DNA of 33,037 nucleotides from JAAFHB01 sp037128295 (GCA_037128295.1 JBAXWR010000057.1:1-33037); one strand, 5' to 3'. Shown: positions 16,486 to 24,733, counted from the first letter of the stretch. The notes: generated by a model not told the origin, from the sequence alone. Numbers and translations: made by a program.

Positions 16486-19056
16486 TCATAATCTGACGAC
16501 TGCAAAATTTATTTCTGGTGCTGAGGCTGGAAACCTGAATTCCTCCCCATCTTTTGCTGAGATGTAATACTCAAAATCGTCGGTAACCTGTGATGCCTGT
16601 ATTGTCGCAAGCCAATAACTGTCAGATGTTTGAGCCAAATCTATTTGCCGGAAACCCTTCTCTCCCAGAAACCTCCAAAATAAGGATATTTTTTGTGGTT
16701 TAAGATTAAATGTCAAAACTTTAACGGTATAGTCTTTTCCATTATCAAGTATAGTTTGCGGCGATGGGACAATCATTTTCTTCACACTTTCAATGCTTTT
16801 GGCCAACAAGGCACTCACAAGGGAAGAATCGCCAGTGTATCGCGCAAGTTCTACAATGTTCGGCTTAACCTGACTTGGAACGACATGTTGCTGCCAATTG
16901 GAAATATTTCCAATTTCGCCCCAGGTTGTTGTGGCAGCGATAAGGTATCGATAAATCTCCCGAAGATCGCTAATTTGCTGTTTTGCAATGGGCAACATCG
17001 TCTCTTTGGCAAAAACACGTTTTTCTGCTTCGTTCATTTTCCCCGAAAGCAGAAGGTTTTTCTGGTACAAACCCAACGAGCAGGCCAATTTCCCTGTGGC
17101 TTTCAGGTATTTAAACTGATTGAGCCAAAAATCAAAACGCTCAAGGTTTCCTTTTCCTGAAACTATGGGGCGCAATTGTTCCATTTGGTCAATAAATCCA
17201 TATTGGGTTTTTACACTGTCCCATGGAGTCTGGTTTACCAATATGTTACCTGGACCGTCCATCCATTTGGCTGGTCTCGGCAACTTTGAGAGACCTGCTT
17301 CAAGTTTTATAGTCTTTTCCTTCACGCCATCGAGTCCATTAAAGATCTGTGCCATAGATTCTCCAACCGATTCCCCAAACTGTATTCTGCACCAGTTCTG
17401 GTAAAAATCGAGACTTTTTTCATCGCGGGTTTTCCGATCGTTTCCTTCCTTAACCTTCAGGTATTGCTGCACCTGATCAGGAGTTATCCTTTTACCAGCT
17501 TCTGAATTCCAGGGTTGTTCCCATGCAGCCTTCGCCAATGCAGAAACGTTCATACTTAAACCCCTTGTACGCCAATGGATCCCAAAATAGCCTGTGCAGC
17601 CGTAAGCATAAGCATCAGCGGCATCGCGCCGCATCCGTCCGACCCAGAATTGAGGAATGATCATTGCCGGATCGTCTTCCATCCAGGGAATAGCCCATTT
17701 TTCACGGTCGCTGATCCGCACAAATGCAGAATCGACTGGTTCCCATCCCAGATTGCGGTTGATGCAACTAAAGGCAATCGATTTTGGCAAGTATTTGTCG
17801 AACAATGCCCTGTCACTTTTTGGTCCAAGAACCCAGCCACATGTGGCCAACTGGAATCCTGGCTTTACAATCTCCAAAGCTCTTGTCGCGGCGTTAAAAT
17901 CACGGATTGTTTTTGCAAGCTCTTCTTTGGATTCACCTTTCCATGTCCAGTTTTCATTGGTCCAGAACCAATAAAAATCAAGAGGATGGGTGTTTTTGAT
18001 CCTTGTAAATATTCCCTCATAAATCCTTTGGCGAACTTCCGGGGATTCGGGATCCAAACCTCTTTTTTTCAGCAATTCAACAAACTGGTTAGGAAGGCTC
18101 AACGGTATTTCGGTACCGATGCAAGTGTTGATCCCAAGATTTTTTGCAAAAGTAAAGCCATCGGCGATAAACTTGCCCATTTCGTTGAAAAGATTGGTTT
18201 CATCTTCAGGTTGTGGCCACGGACTGCGGTTGCGCATATATTCTGTTCCAAAACCATCACGATCAAATAATTGTGAAGTCCCATGTGAATAATCGGAGGT
18301 TTTCATTGCCCGATAACCAAATGTTCCGTTCAACGTTGTAAAGTGGTGACTGTGATTGGCTGTCTTCACCGTGCCATCCTGATTCAAATCTTCTGGAAGA
18401 CCAATCCATGTAAGAGGTTCAGGACCAACACCCTCCGGATAAGTATGAAGCCCGAAAAAATTCATTTTCAGTTTGGGAAGTTGTGCAAAGATGGCTTTGT
18501 AGTCATTGATGCCCCAATAGTCAGGCCCTTCGGGGAAATCATGGAAAGGCTGGATACCACGCCTGGCAAACAAAGGTGTTTGTACAATATCGAGTTTTGG
18601 AAATTGAAAGGCAATTTTTATGTCGGGAACCACATCGCCATCGAGGTAAAAACCAATACCCAATTGTTCGGCCAGATGGTATGCGGCATACAAAGTTCCG
18701 ATCTGACTTCCCCCACTGATCAGCAATTGTTGTTGATTGCCAGTACCTAGAGTTTTAAGGATAAATGCATCGGATCCCAAAGCAGGAAAAACATAACCAG
18801 TTTGTTTCATCAGGTCGGAACCAGCAACCCCAATAAGTATAGCCCATCCTTCGATTTTAGTACCGTTTTTCAGGTTTTCAATTTGGAACAATTCTCCGGT
18901 CCGTTGATAGATATATTTTCGAACCTCCTGAGCTGCAAATACTTCCATTCTGGAGGCATTTCCTGCAACATAAATTGTCACAGGCTTTTTAGGTGAACAT
19001 GAAAATACCGAAACAATCATCAAAAAAAACAGGACACAAGTCTGATTTCGTGACAT
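16486..19056 (-). CDS. alpha-glucuronidase-like glycoside hydrolase, lipoprotein
   Basis: The 856-residue protein carries a lipoprotein signal with Cys 20 (VFSC). An N-terminal alpha/beta domain follows ('FAAQEVRKYIYQRTG', 'LISGGSQIGTLYAAYHLAEQLGI'), of the type that precedes the barrel in GH67 and related alpha-glucuronidases. A TIM barrel follows (about 165-520, from 'RRGIQPFHDFPEGPD' onward), then a helical region, and a C-terminal beta domain ends near residue 856. It should cleave terminal glucuronosyl or methylglucuronosyl groups from xylo-oligosaccharides at the outer face or in the periplasm. I could not assign the catalytic acids by eye, so the exact family (GH67, GH115 or an uncharacterised relative) stays open. 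It is the first enzyme gene after the regulator. Confidence 0.72.
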   Translation of the reverse strand: MSRNQTCVLFFLMIVSVFSCSPKKPVTIYVAGNASRMEVFAAQEVRKYIYQRTGELFQIENLKNGTKIEGWAILIGVAGSDLMKQTGYVFPALGSDAFILKTLGTGNQQQLLISGGSQIGTLYAAYHLAEQLGIGFYLDGDVVPDIKIAFQFPKLDIVQTPLFARRGIQPFHDFPEGPDYWGINDYKAIFAQLPKLKMNFFGLHTYPEGVGPEPLTWIGLPEDLNQDGTVKTANHSHHFTTLNGTFGYRAMKTSDYSHGTSQLFDRDGFGTEYMRNRSPWPQPEDETNLFNEMGKFIADGFTFAKNLGINTCIGTEIPLSLPNQFVELLKKRGLDPESPEVRQRIYEGIFTRIKNTHPLDFYWFWTNENWTWKGESKEELAKTIRDFNAATRALEIVKPGFQLATCGWVLGPKSDRALFDKYLPKSIAFSCINRNLGWEPVDSAFVRISDREKWAIPWMEDDPAMIIPQFWVGRMRRDAADAYAYGCTGYFGIHWRTRGLSMNVSALAKAAWEQPWNSEAGKRITPDQVQQYLKVKEGNDRKTRDEKSLDFYQNWCRIQFGESVGESMAQIFNGLDGVKEKTIKLEAGLSKLPRPAKWMDGPGNILVNQTPWDSVKTQYGFIDQMEQLRPIVSGKGNLERFDFWLNQFKYLKATGKLACSLGLYQKNLLLSGKMNEAEKRVFAKETMLPIAKQQISDLREIYRYLIAATTTWGEIGNISNWQQHVVPSQVKPNIVELARYTGDSSLVSALLAKSIESVKKMIVPSPQTILDNGKDYTVKVLTFNLKPQKISLFWRFLGEKGFRQIDLAQTSDSYWLATIQASQVTDDFEYYISAKDGEEFRFPASAPEINFAVVRL

Positions 19057-19103
19057 AATAAAATAATTTTAAAGATATATGCTACTCATTTTCAATAAAA
19101 AGA

Positions 19104-20117
19104 TCAAAACGACCCACGGTCGATAAAGCTACAAGGATTTTGGATGGAAGCCATTTCATTGTTTAGGATCATTTTCCCGATGGTCTCCCCCATCTTCTTA
19201 AAATCAGTGGAGATCACCGAAATCCCTGTGCCGACCACCTTTTTTAATGGCGTGTCGTTATATGAAATAATACCAATATCCTGTCCGATAACGAGTTTCT
19301 TTTCATTCGCCAATTCAACCAACCTCACCAGGTCATCATCATCGATAATCAGGAACGAATCGCCTTTATTAACCGGATCCTTTGCCGATACGCCGCATGA
19401 AACCTGATAATCGACACCATTTTGCTGGCAATACCGCTCGAAACCCTCCTTAAGTTCAAAAGGTACAACGGTAACAGTGTCACAAAAAACAAGGGTTAAC
19501 GAACGATACTTCCGGATCAATGGTGCGACCTTTGCTAAAGCGTCATAAACATCCACATCAAAATTCTGATAGACAGAAGTATATCCATTTATTATAAATC
19601 GTGGGTAGCGATCCGTAAGGTATAACCGGTCTTCCGGGACAACTTTCAGATAACTGGCTATTTCGGGATAATCGAAAGGAAGAACCACATATCTGGTATA
19701 ATTGCCAACAGCCTCCTCGAGCAATTTTTTAAAAATCTTAGGATTGAAATGGTGAAAATAGAGGTCTATAAAACTGTTTGCTCCAAGTGATTCCCTAAGC
19801 CCTTTATAAAATGTCTGTTTGTAGGCACTAAAAGTGTCTAGCAATAAAAATATCCGATGGCTGACTTCCACATTTTGGGTCATAACAAAATAACCTTTCC
19901 CTTGCACAGCTTGAACAATCCCCCGTTCCTGAAGGGCAGAAAACGATTTGATCACTGTTTCGCGGGCTATACCCAACTCCCTGGCCAACAAATTAATAGA
20001 GGGCAGCATTTCTCCAACCTGCAATTCGCCAGATTTTATTCCCATAACAATAAAATCAGTAATCTGCTGATAAATAGGCATTTTAACCGATTTGTCTATT
20101 TCGATACGAAAACTCAT
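19104..20117 (-). CDS. GntR-type transcriptional regulator with sugar-binding-like effector domain
   Basis: The 337-residue protein has an N-terminal GntR winged helix (about 10-78: 'PIYQQITDFIVMGIKSGEL', 'LPSINLLARELGIARETVIKSF', 'GKGYFV') fused to a periplasmic-binding-protein/LacI-like effector domain, the arrangement common in Bacteroidota sugar operons. It heads the minus-strand run and lies 47 bp before the alpha-glucuronidase-like gene. Two TATACTGTA repeats lie 12-30 bp upstream of its ATG. It most likely regulates this operon and itself in response to a mono- or oligosaccharide (inference). Confidence 0.9.
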   Translation of the reverse strand: MSFRIEIDKSVKMPIYQQITDFIVMGIKSGELQVGEMLPSINLLARELGIARETVIKSFSALQERGIVQAVQGKGYFVMTQNVEVSHRIFLLLDTFSAYKQTFYKGLRESLGANSFIDLYFHHFNPKIFKKLLEEAVGNYTRYVVLPFDYPEIASYLKVVPEDRLYLTDRYPRFIINGYTSVYQNFDVDVYDALAKVAPLIRKYRSLTLVFCDTVTVVPFELKEGFERYCQQNGVDYQVSCGVSAKDPVNKGDSFLIIDDDDLVRLVELANEKKLVIGQDIGIISYNDTPLKKVVGTGISVISTDFKKMGETIGKMILNNEMASIQNPCSFIDRGSF

Positions 20118-20128
20118 TGTTTAGTCTT

Positions 20129-20147
20129 TATACTGTACTATACTGTA
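20129..20147. promoter_or_regulatory. candidate GntR operator: two TATACTGTA repeats
   Basis: TATACTGTA occurs at 20129-20137 and again at 20139-20147, exactly 10 bp apart and so on the same face of the helix. The pair lies between a possible minus-strand -33 TTTG (CAAA at 20157-20160) and the regulator's ATG. This is where an autorepressor would compete with RNA polymerase. Confidence 0.5.
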
Positions 20148-20261
20148 ATGGATTTACAAAGAAAATGATTTCTTTTGGATTGGCAAGAATTTAATCTGGA
20201 AAATTTCATGGATGGGAAGGGAACAATCGGCATTGCGGGTGATATTTTCACAATTTTGAGG

Positions 20262-20295
20262 TTTGGACAAACTACCTGAATATTTTATATTTTTG
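20262..20295 (+). promoter_or_regulatory. candidate promoter of the AAA-ATPase gene
   Basis: TATTTTTG at 20288-20295 matches the TAnnTTTG -7 box exactly and TTTG at 20262-20265 may be the -33 element (22-nt gap, slightly long). The ATG follows 17 bp after the -7 box, so the leader would be very short. Confidence 0.5.
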
Positions 20296-20311
20296 TCAAA
20301 ACAAATGCATC

Positions 20312-21883
20312 ATGAAGAGGTTTTTTAACGTTACCGGTTTTTGCAATCCCGAAAGGCATTATATCATCGACCCTTTGAGAGGCTTGAACGAGCAGATCGT
20401 CAAGCTCATCAAGGATCAGTACTATTTTACGATGCATGCTCCCAGGCAATCGGGCAAAACAACAATGTTACATTCGCTGATGCACAAGATCAATGGCGAA
20501 AGGGAGAATATATGCCTGGTGTTTTCGTTGGAAACAGCAGGATATAAGAGTATTCCTATAAAAGATGCAAACGAAAATATTGTAAAAGCAATAATTGCCT
20601 CTGCAACAGACTATTTAGACGAATCGTACAAGCCCAAGATAGAAAAAGAAATTTCAAATTATTCGATGAAGGATTTTCTGAACGAATGGTGTCGAAAACT
20701 AACCAAACCGCTGATTCTTCTGGTAGATGAGATTGATTCTCTTTATGATGACGTACTTATTTCTATTCTTCGTCAGTTTAGGGATGGCTTTCAATCTCGG
20801 GCAAAATCTTTCCCCTCATCGGTTGTATTGGTCGGCTTGCGCGATGTCCGCGATTACAAAGACAAAGTTAGAGACGGAATGAACTCTATGGGCAGTGGTT
20901 CTCCTTTTAACATAAAAGCCGAATCGCTCCGTTTAAACAACTTCACCAAAGAGCAGGTACAACGATTGTTGCATCAATACACCGATGAGGGTGGGCAGGC
21001 TTTTTCGGAAAAAGTGATTGATTTGTTTGTCTCATACACAGGCGGTCAGCCATGGTTGGTAAACGCTTTGGCTCGCGAAATATTGTACAAAATATTGAAT
21101 TACGATGTCTCGAAGGACGTGACTTGCGAAATTGTTGACCAAGCCAAAGAAAACCTGATCGTACGAAGGGATACCCATTTGGACAGTTTGATTGATAAAT
21201 TGCAAAACCCGAGGGTCAAACCTATCATTTCGGCATTGATATCGGGCGAAACCATTATGTATGACGAATACAACGACGACAAACAATACGTATATGATTT
21301 GGGCTTGATAGATATAGAAAACAAAAATGGCATAAGCATTTCAAATCAAATTTATGCCGAAATAATCCCCCGTGTGTTGAATGCCAATTTTCAGGATATG
21401 ATAGTCCCAATAGTTGAACGCCAATGGTATATAAAACCCGATGGAAAACTGGATTTGCCAGCCCTATTAGTTGAGTTTCAAGACTTTTACCGCGAACATT
21501 CCGAAAGCTGGCTTGGCAATTTCAGTTTTCAGGAAAGTGGCAAACAATTGCTGCTAATGGCATTCCTGCAACGTATTGTTAACGGTGGTGGTAAAATAGA
21601 CAGGGAAATGGCTGTAGGAAGAGGAAGAACCGATTTGCTTATCGAATTCGAAGGTGATACTTTCGTTTTAGAACTTAAAATTAAATATTCCAACTACCGG
21701 CCCGAAAAAGCTTATGAACAATTAATTCGTTATTTAGACACAGTGAATCAACCTCACGGATATCTTGTACTTTTCGAAAACAAACCTTCCTCCGAAATTC
21801 CCTGGGAAAACCGTATAAAATGGACCGAACTGGAACATGAATGGCGGGGAATTAAAAAGCGGATTACTTTAGTGGAGATGTGA
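20312..21883 (+). CDS. AAA-type ATPase fused to a C-terminal PD-(D/E)XK nuclease-like domain
   Basis: The 523-residue protein has a Walker A motif APRQSGKT (43-50), a Walker B motif PLILLVDEID (133-142) and an AAA-like region to about 330. The C-terminal domain carries the nuclease-like core GRGRTD with D441 and E454-L-K456. This is the AAA_35/DUF1703-type arrangement that is widespread in many copies in Bacteroidota and other anaerobes. Function is not settled; defence, mobile-element and regulatory roles have been proposed. It is followed by a Crp/Fnr gene and a second, headless copy of its own C-terminal domain. There is no signal peptide. Confidence 0.85.
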   Translation: MKRFFNVTGFCNPERHYIIDPLRGLNEQIVKLIKDQYYFTMHAPRQSGKTTMLHSLMHKINGERENICLVFSLETAGYKSIPIKDANENIVKAIIASATDYLDESYKPKIEKEISNYSMKDFLNEWCRKLTKPLILLVDEIDSLYDDVLISILRQFRDGFQSRAKSFPSSVVLVGLRDVRDYKDKVRDGMNSMGSGSPFNIKAESLRLNNFTKEQVQRLLHQYTDEGGQAFSEKVIDLFVSYTGGQPWLVNALAREILYKILNYDVSKDVTCEIVDQAKENLIVRRDTHLDSLIDKLQNPRVKPIISALISGETIMYDEYNDDKQYVYDLGLIDIENKNGISISNQIYAEIIPRVLNANFQDMIVPIVERQWYIKPDGKLDLPALLVEFQDFYREHSESWLGNFSFQESGKQLLLMAFLQRIVNGGGKIDREMAVGRGRTDLLIEFEGDTFVLELKIKYSNYRPEKAYEQLIRYLDTVNQPHGYLVLFENKPSSEIPWENRIKWTELEHEWRGIKKRITLVEM

Positions 21884-21957
21884 TTGCAAAACCCTAGGTT
21901 TGGCAATCCTTGATGGTTTGTTGTTCCAAAACATCATTTTTTTTCTATTTTTGGGGA

Positions 21958-22569
21958 ATGGACATTCTATTCAAATATTTCTGCCAATTTATTGCGCTTT
22001 CGGAAGAAGCCCTAACGCTGATTGCCGGAACGACCGAAATTATTACTGTTCCCAAAGGTGAAATATTGATCCATCAGGGGCAAGTCAACCTTTATTCTTA
22101 TTTGATCGTGAAAGGTGTGGCAAGAGGTTATCGTGTCAATTTGAACGATGAGGTTACAGATACACTCTGGTCTGAAGGGCAGGTTTTTAACGATGTTACC
22201 ACCTATATTGCCAATACACCGGCAACGAAGTCTTATCAGATATTGGAAGATTCGGTACTTTACCGTATCGACAACCAAAAGCTCAGGGCATTTTACCAAA
22301 CAAATTTTGAGATTTGCAATCTGGGGCGTATAATTATGGAAGAATATATTGTCAGGGTTGAAGCCGCCCGAAAACGTTACCATGACCTTGATGCAACGCA
22401 GAGATATGAACAATTCCTGACCGATAAGCCCGGTTTGATCCTGCGTGTCAAACAAAAACATATTGCTTCCTTCATTGACATTTCGCCCGAAACCTTCAAC
22501 CGGATCCATTCCTTACGGACAAAAAAAGAAAAGAATAATGGTGCACTTCCCCCACAACAGGAGCGGTAG
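21958..22569 (+). CDS. Crp/Fnr family transcriptional regulator
   Basis: I start it at the ATG at 21958; a longer frame upstream runs through a T-rich promoter-like stretch. The 203-residue product has a cNMP-binding-type beta-roll (about 10-115: 'VPKGEILIHQGQ', 'YLIVKGVARGY'), a long dimer helix and a C-terminal helix-turn-helix. The recognition helix reads PETFNRIHSLR, with E178 and R182 in the ExxxR spacing that FNR-type proteins (ExxSR) use to read TTGAT half sites; N181 replaces the Ser. There are only two Cys residues, so it is not a classical Fe-S FNR. Perfect TTGAT-n4-ATCAA sites lie downstream at 24648 and 28877. The ligand is unknown. Confidence 0.87.
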   Translation: MDILFKYFCQFIALSEEALTLIAGTTEIITVPKGEILIHQGQVNLYSYLIVKGVARGYRVNLNDEVTDTLWSEGQVFNDVTTYIANTPATKSYQILEDSVLYRIDNQKLRAFYQTNFEICNLGRIIMEEYIVRVEAARKRYHDLDATQRYEQFLTDKPGLILRVKQKHIASFIDISPETFNRIHSLRTKKEKNNGALPPQQER

Positions 22570-22606
22570 CTTGTTACCGGATTACCTATAAATAACCTTC
22601 CAAGGA

Positions 22607-23041
22607 TTGCCACAAAATATTTTATTGGTTGAATTTCAGGATTTTTACAGCGAACGCTCGGAAAGTTGGCTCGACAAATTCAGTTTTCACGAAAGTGGCA
22701 AACAGCTTCTTTTGATGGCATTTCTGCAACGCATCGTTAACGGAGGGGGCAAAACCACCCGTGAAATGGCAGTAGGAAGGGGGCGGACCGATTTGGTGAT
22801 CGAATATGAAGGCGATACCTTTGTGTTGGAATTAAAGATCAGGCACAAAAATTACAATTCAACAAAAGCTTATACTCAATTGATAAGATATTTAGATATT
22901 AAAAAACAACCTCAGGGCTATTTAATCCTCTTCGAAAACAAACCAGCCACCGAAATCCCTTGGGAACAACGCATAAAATGGACCGAACTGGAACACGAAT
23001 GGCGCGGGATTAAAAAGCGGATCACTTTGGTGGAGATGTGA
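22607..23041 (+). pseudogene. headless second copy of the ATPase's PD-(D/E)XK domain
   Basis: The 144-residue frame aligns end to end with the last 140 or so residues of the AAA-ATPase at 20312-21883, down to the same terminal TLVEM and the same bases around the stop. The D and ExK nuclease residues are kept. The only available start is a TTG, and similarity begins there abruptly. The ATPase part is absent and replaced by the Crp/Fnr gene ending 37 bp upstream. I read it as the remnant of a tandem duplicate. A short expressed nuclease domain cannot be excluded because the frame is intact. Confidence 0.8.
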
Positions 23042-23053
23042 TGATTTGTTATT

Positions 23054-23097
23054 TGAAATCCGAAATCCGAAATCCGAAATTTGAAATTTGAAATTTG
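23054..23097. repeat. 7-bp tandem repeats (GAAATCC / GAAATTT)
   Basis: Six consecutive 7-bp units change from the CCGAAAT to the TTGAAAT form half way through. The array lies just after the stop of the headless nuclease copy. It is a microsatellite-like tract with no evident coding role. Confidence 0.85.
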
Positions 23098-23240
23098 ATG
23101 CTGCCGTGGGTGCGTGCCCTTGTGACCGCCCTGTACAGGAAAATCGTTACAAACAATGGAGATAAAATAAGGGAATAAGGTAATGTTCTAAGGGTTCAAT
23201 TTTAGTTACGAAGGTTAAAATATTGGTAGATAAGGTTTTT

Positions 23241-23915
23241 TTAATAACTGACCTTCCACTCTTTAGGCATGAATTGATCATCGTTCATTATTTCGACCAG
23301 ATTTCCCTTTTGCCTGAGGACATATAAGCCGTGTTTATACGCAAACCTGTCTGCATCATTTTCAACGATCATTCCGGCAACCGCACCCATCAACGTGGTA
23401 GCTCTCAGATCCATCCTTTCGGGCTGGACCTTTTGGATCTTTTCCAACCTTTCCAAATGTTCTTTTACATCATCGACACTTAACGAACTTTTAATTTCGA
23501 CTACAACAGCTATTTTTGAATTAATCAACAGTAAATCAATCTCATAATACATTTTGTCATCAAGCAGTCCAACAACATTTTGATAGGTTGTCTTGATTGG
23601 GATCCCTTTGTCTTTGAAAAGTTTCATGATCTTGGGCTTTACCATCTCGGCCACAAACGTCCCCCAAGATCCTGTGATCTGGCCAAGCCGTTTGTTAAAA
23701 TCCTTGCGGCTCTTTTCTGATTCCTTCTGGCTCTTTTTTAAGCTCTCGTTGAACTCTGTACGGCTCTTTTTTAAGCTCTCATCCAACTCAATACGGTTCT
23801 TTTCCATATTTTTTTCCGATTCCAATATCCGCTCATGGAACTCTTTTGCCTGTCTGTCAAGAAGTTCCAATATATCCTGTTTTGTCAGTTCCGTTCTCAT
23901 CTTTTGACATTTCAA
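23241..23915 (-). CDS. DUF3782-like PD-(D/E)XK protein with hendecad coiled coil
   Basis: The 224-residue protein opens with a charged coiled coil (about 25-80) built of 11-residue repeats (ESLKKSRTEFN type). A nuclease-like domain follows: 'GSWGTFVAEMVKPKIMKLF', D127 in YEIDLLL, and E140-I-K142 in VVVEIKSS. This matches the DUF3782 family of Bacteroidota, cyanobacteria and archaea, for which no cellular function is established. An ATG at 23900 (MRTELTK) is an equally good start. It faces the accessory ATPase region and lies convergent to the headless copy. Confidence 0.8.
   Translation of the reverse strand: MKCQKMRTELTKQDILELLDRQAKEFHERILESEKNMEKNRIELDESLKKSRTEFNESLKKSQKESEKSRKDFNKRLGQITGSWGTFVAEMVKPKIMKLFKDKGIPIKTTYQNVVGLLDDKMYYEIDLLLINSKIAVVVEIKSSLSVDDVKEHLERLEKIQKVQPERMDLRATTLMGAVAGMIVENDADRFAYKHGLYVLRQKGNLVEIMNDDQFMPKEWKVSY
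23729..23794 (-). repeat. 33-bp tandem repeat coding coiled-coil hendecads
   Basis: Two 33-bp units (23729-23761 and 23762-23794) are almost identical for the first 19 bases and diverge after that. Each codes one 11-residue turn of the coiled coil in the DUF3782-like protein. Degenerate further units flank them. Confidence 0.85.
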
Positions 23916-24067
23916 TTTAAACCAGATATACCAAATTATTTAGGACAAAGCAAACAATTAAAATAGTCACCAGAAATGATAAGATGATTTGAAACTGTGA
24001 AAATGGTTGGGTTGTCCCTTTTGTCAGCCCTTTTCCATATATATCCGCAATCCCCCTTCCCGGGAAT

Positions 24068-24105
24068 TCCACCCTGCAGTTTTCATATTCGATCACTTCG
24101 TGATC
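24068..24105. repeat. dispersed palindromic repeat, copy 1 (partial)
   Basis: The segment TTCCACCCTGCAGTTTTCAT followed closely by GATCAC-TTC-GTGATC (24091-24105) is a shorter, more diverged version of the block found at 24546-24590 and 28774-28820. The 6-7 bp perfect stem with a TTC loop is the conserved core. Confidence 0.75.
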
Positions 24106-24188
24106 AGTGGGTTAAGAGTTTTATTTATTTGGCATAGTTTCAAAATCCTTATACAAACACTAACTTCCAAGTGGCTAAATTTGAATAA

Positions 24189-24406
24189 CCCCTGGTGAAG
24201 CTTGCGGAACCGGGGGAAAATGAAAACGTGACCGATGCCAACCCTGAAAAGGGTTGAACATGAATAGCCCTGGGTAAGTGGCCCCGAACAAAAGCCGCTG
24301 TCAATGCTCAAATGACGATTGGGCCGTGCAACCCAGGGAAAGGGCGCACCCCCCAAGACCGTCCGCGCTCAAATGTCCAGAAAAGCGAAAACCTACCTTC
24401 GGACGG
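24189..24406. other. GC-rich multi-hairpin element
   Basis: Four stems occur in series. CCCCTGGT/ACCGGGGG is at 24189-24216 (one G-T pair). AACCCT-GAAA-AGGGTT is at 24240-24255. CCCTGGGT at 24268-24275 pairs with ACCCAGGG at 24331-24338 and encloses GGCCC/GGGCC. CCGTCCG at 24359-24365 pairs with CGGACGG at 24400-24406. The composition contrasts with the AT-rich flanks. It resembles the dispersed, structured repeats I recall from Bacteroidota genomes that give rise to spurious gene calls. Whether it is transcribed is unknown. Confidence 0.55.
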
Positions 24407-24544
24407 GAATACCAAATCTCTTAAAAGTCGGTGGCGCAATCAAAAACATTATTTGTTAGTTTCCCCAACTTTTTAAACTTTGTGGCGCATTTCACAAGGT
24501 TGATTATCAATTGATTCTATAAATCCACCCTTTACCCATCCTGA

Positions 24545-24733
24545 GGATTCCATCCCACGGTTTTCACGTTCGATCACTTCGTGATCGGAAGGTTTGTATC
24601 GTTTTCCGCTCCTTTTCCCATAAAAAAAACTTTACTGAGGCATCATTTCTTGATCTACATCAAGATTATTTCGTAGTATATTCATTTCATTTGTAACAAG
24701 ATTTTACAAAAACATCTTGTTCACAAAAATAAA
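24545..24733 (+). promoter_or_regulatory. duplicated promoter block, copy A
   Basis: This block is nearly identical to 28775-28963. In order it contains the palindromic repeat (24571-24587), a T/C-rich stretch, an FNR-type palindrome (24648-24665), a -7 box TTCATTTG (24686-24693; 7 of 8 to TAnnTTTG) and a 5'-UTR hairpin (AACAAGAT at 24695-24702 with ATCTTGTT at 24714-24721). The similarity continues a few bases past the ATG of the fibre-like gene. The centre of the palindrome lies about 42-43 bp upstream of the expected transcription start, the class II activator position. Confidence 0.75.
24648..24665. promoter_or_regulatory. FNR/Crp-type binding site A
   Basis: TCTTGATCTACATCAAGA is a perfect inverted repeat (7 bp, 4-bp spacer). 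Its inner part equals the FNR consensus TTGATnnnnATCAA. The candidate regulator is the Crp/Fnr protein at 21958-22569 or another family member in the genome. Confidence 0.7.

Larger units (their letters stand above)
23916..24544. other. long non-coding, repeat-rich intergenic region
   Basis: No convincing gene is seen in this 630-bp stretch between the DUF3782-like gene and the promoter block of the fibre-like gene. It holds one partial copy of a palindromic repeat (24068-24105) and a GC-rich multi-hairpin element (24189-24406), both annotated separately. After the hairpin element, GGTGGCGCAAT and TGTGGCGCATT occur about 50 bp apart (from about 24430). Confidence 0.6.

Noticed and set aside
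17575..18270. A 231-codon plus-strand frame
   Set aside because: It is antisense to the alpha-glucuronidase-like gene, which has signal peptide and domain structure; the frame has no recognisable features.
21958..22569. Calling the regulator a true oxygen-sensing FNR
   Set aside because: The N-terminal cysteine cluster for a 4Fe-4S centre is missing; only two Cys residues are present.
24093..24356. An 87-codon minus-strand frame over the hairpin element
   Set aside because: Its composition is dictated by the structured repeat; similar frames are commonly spurious calls on dispersed repeats.
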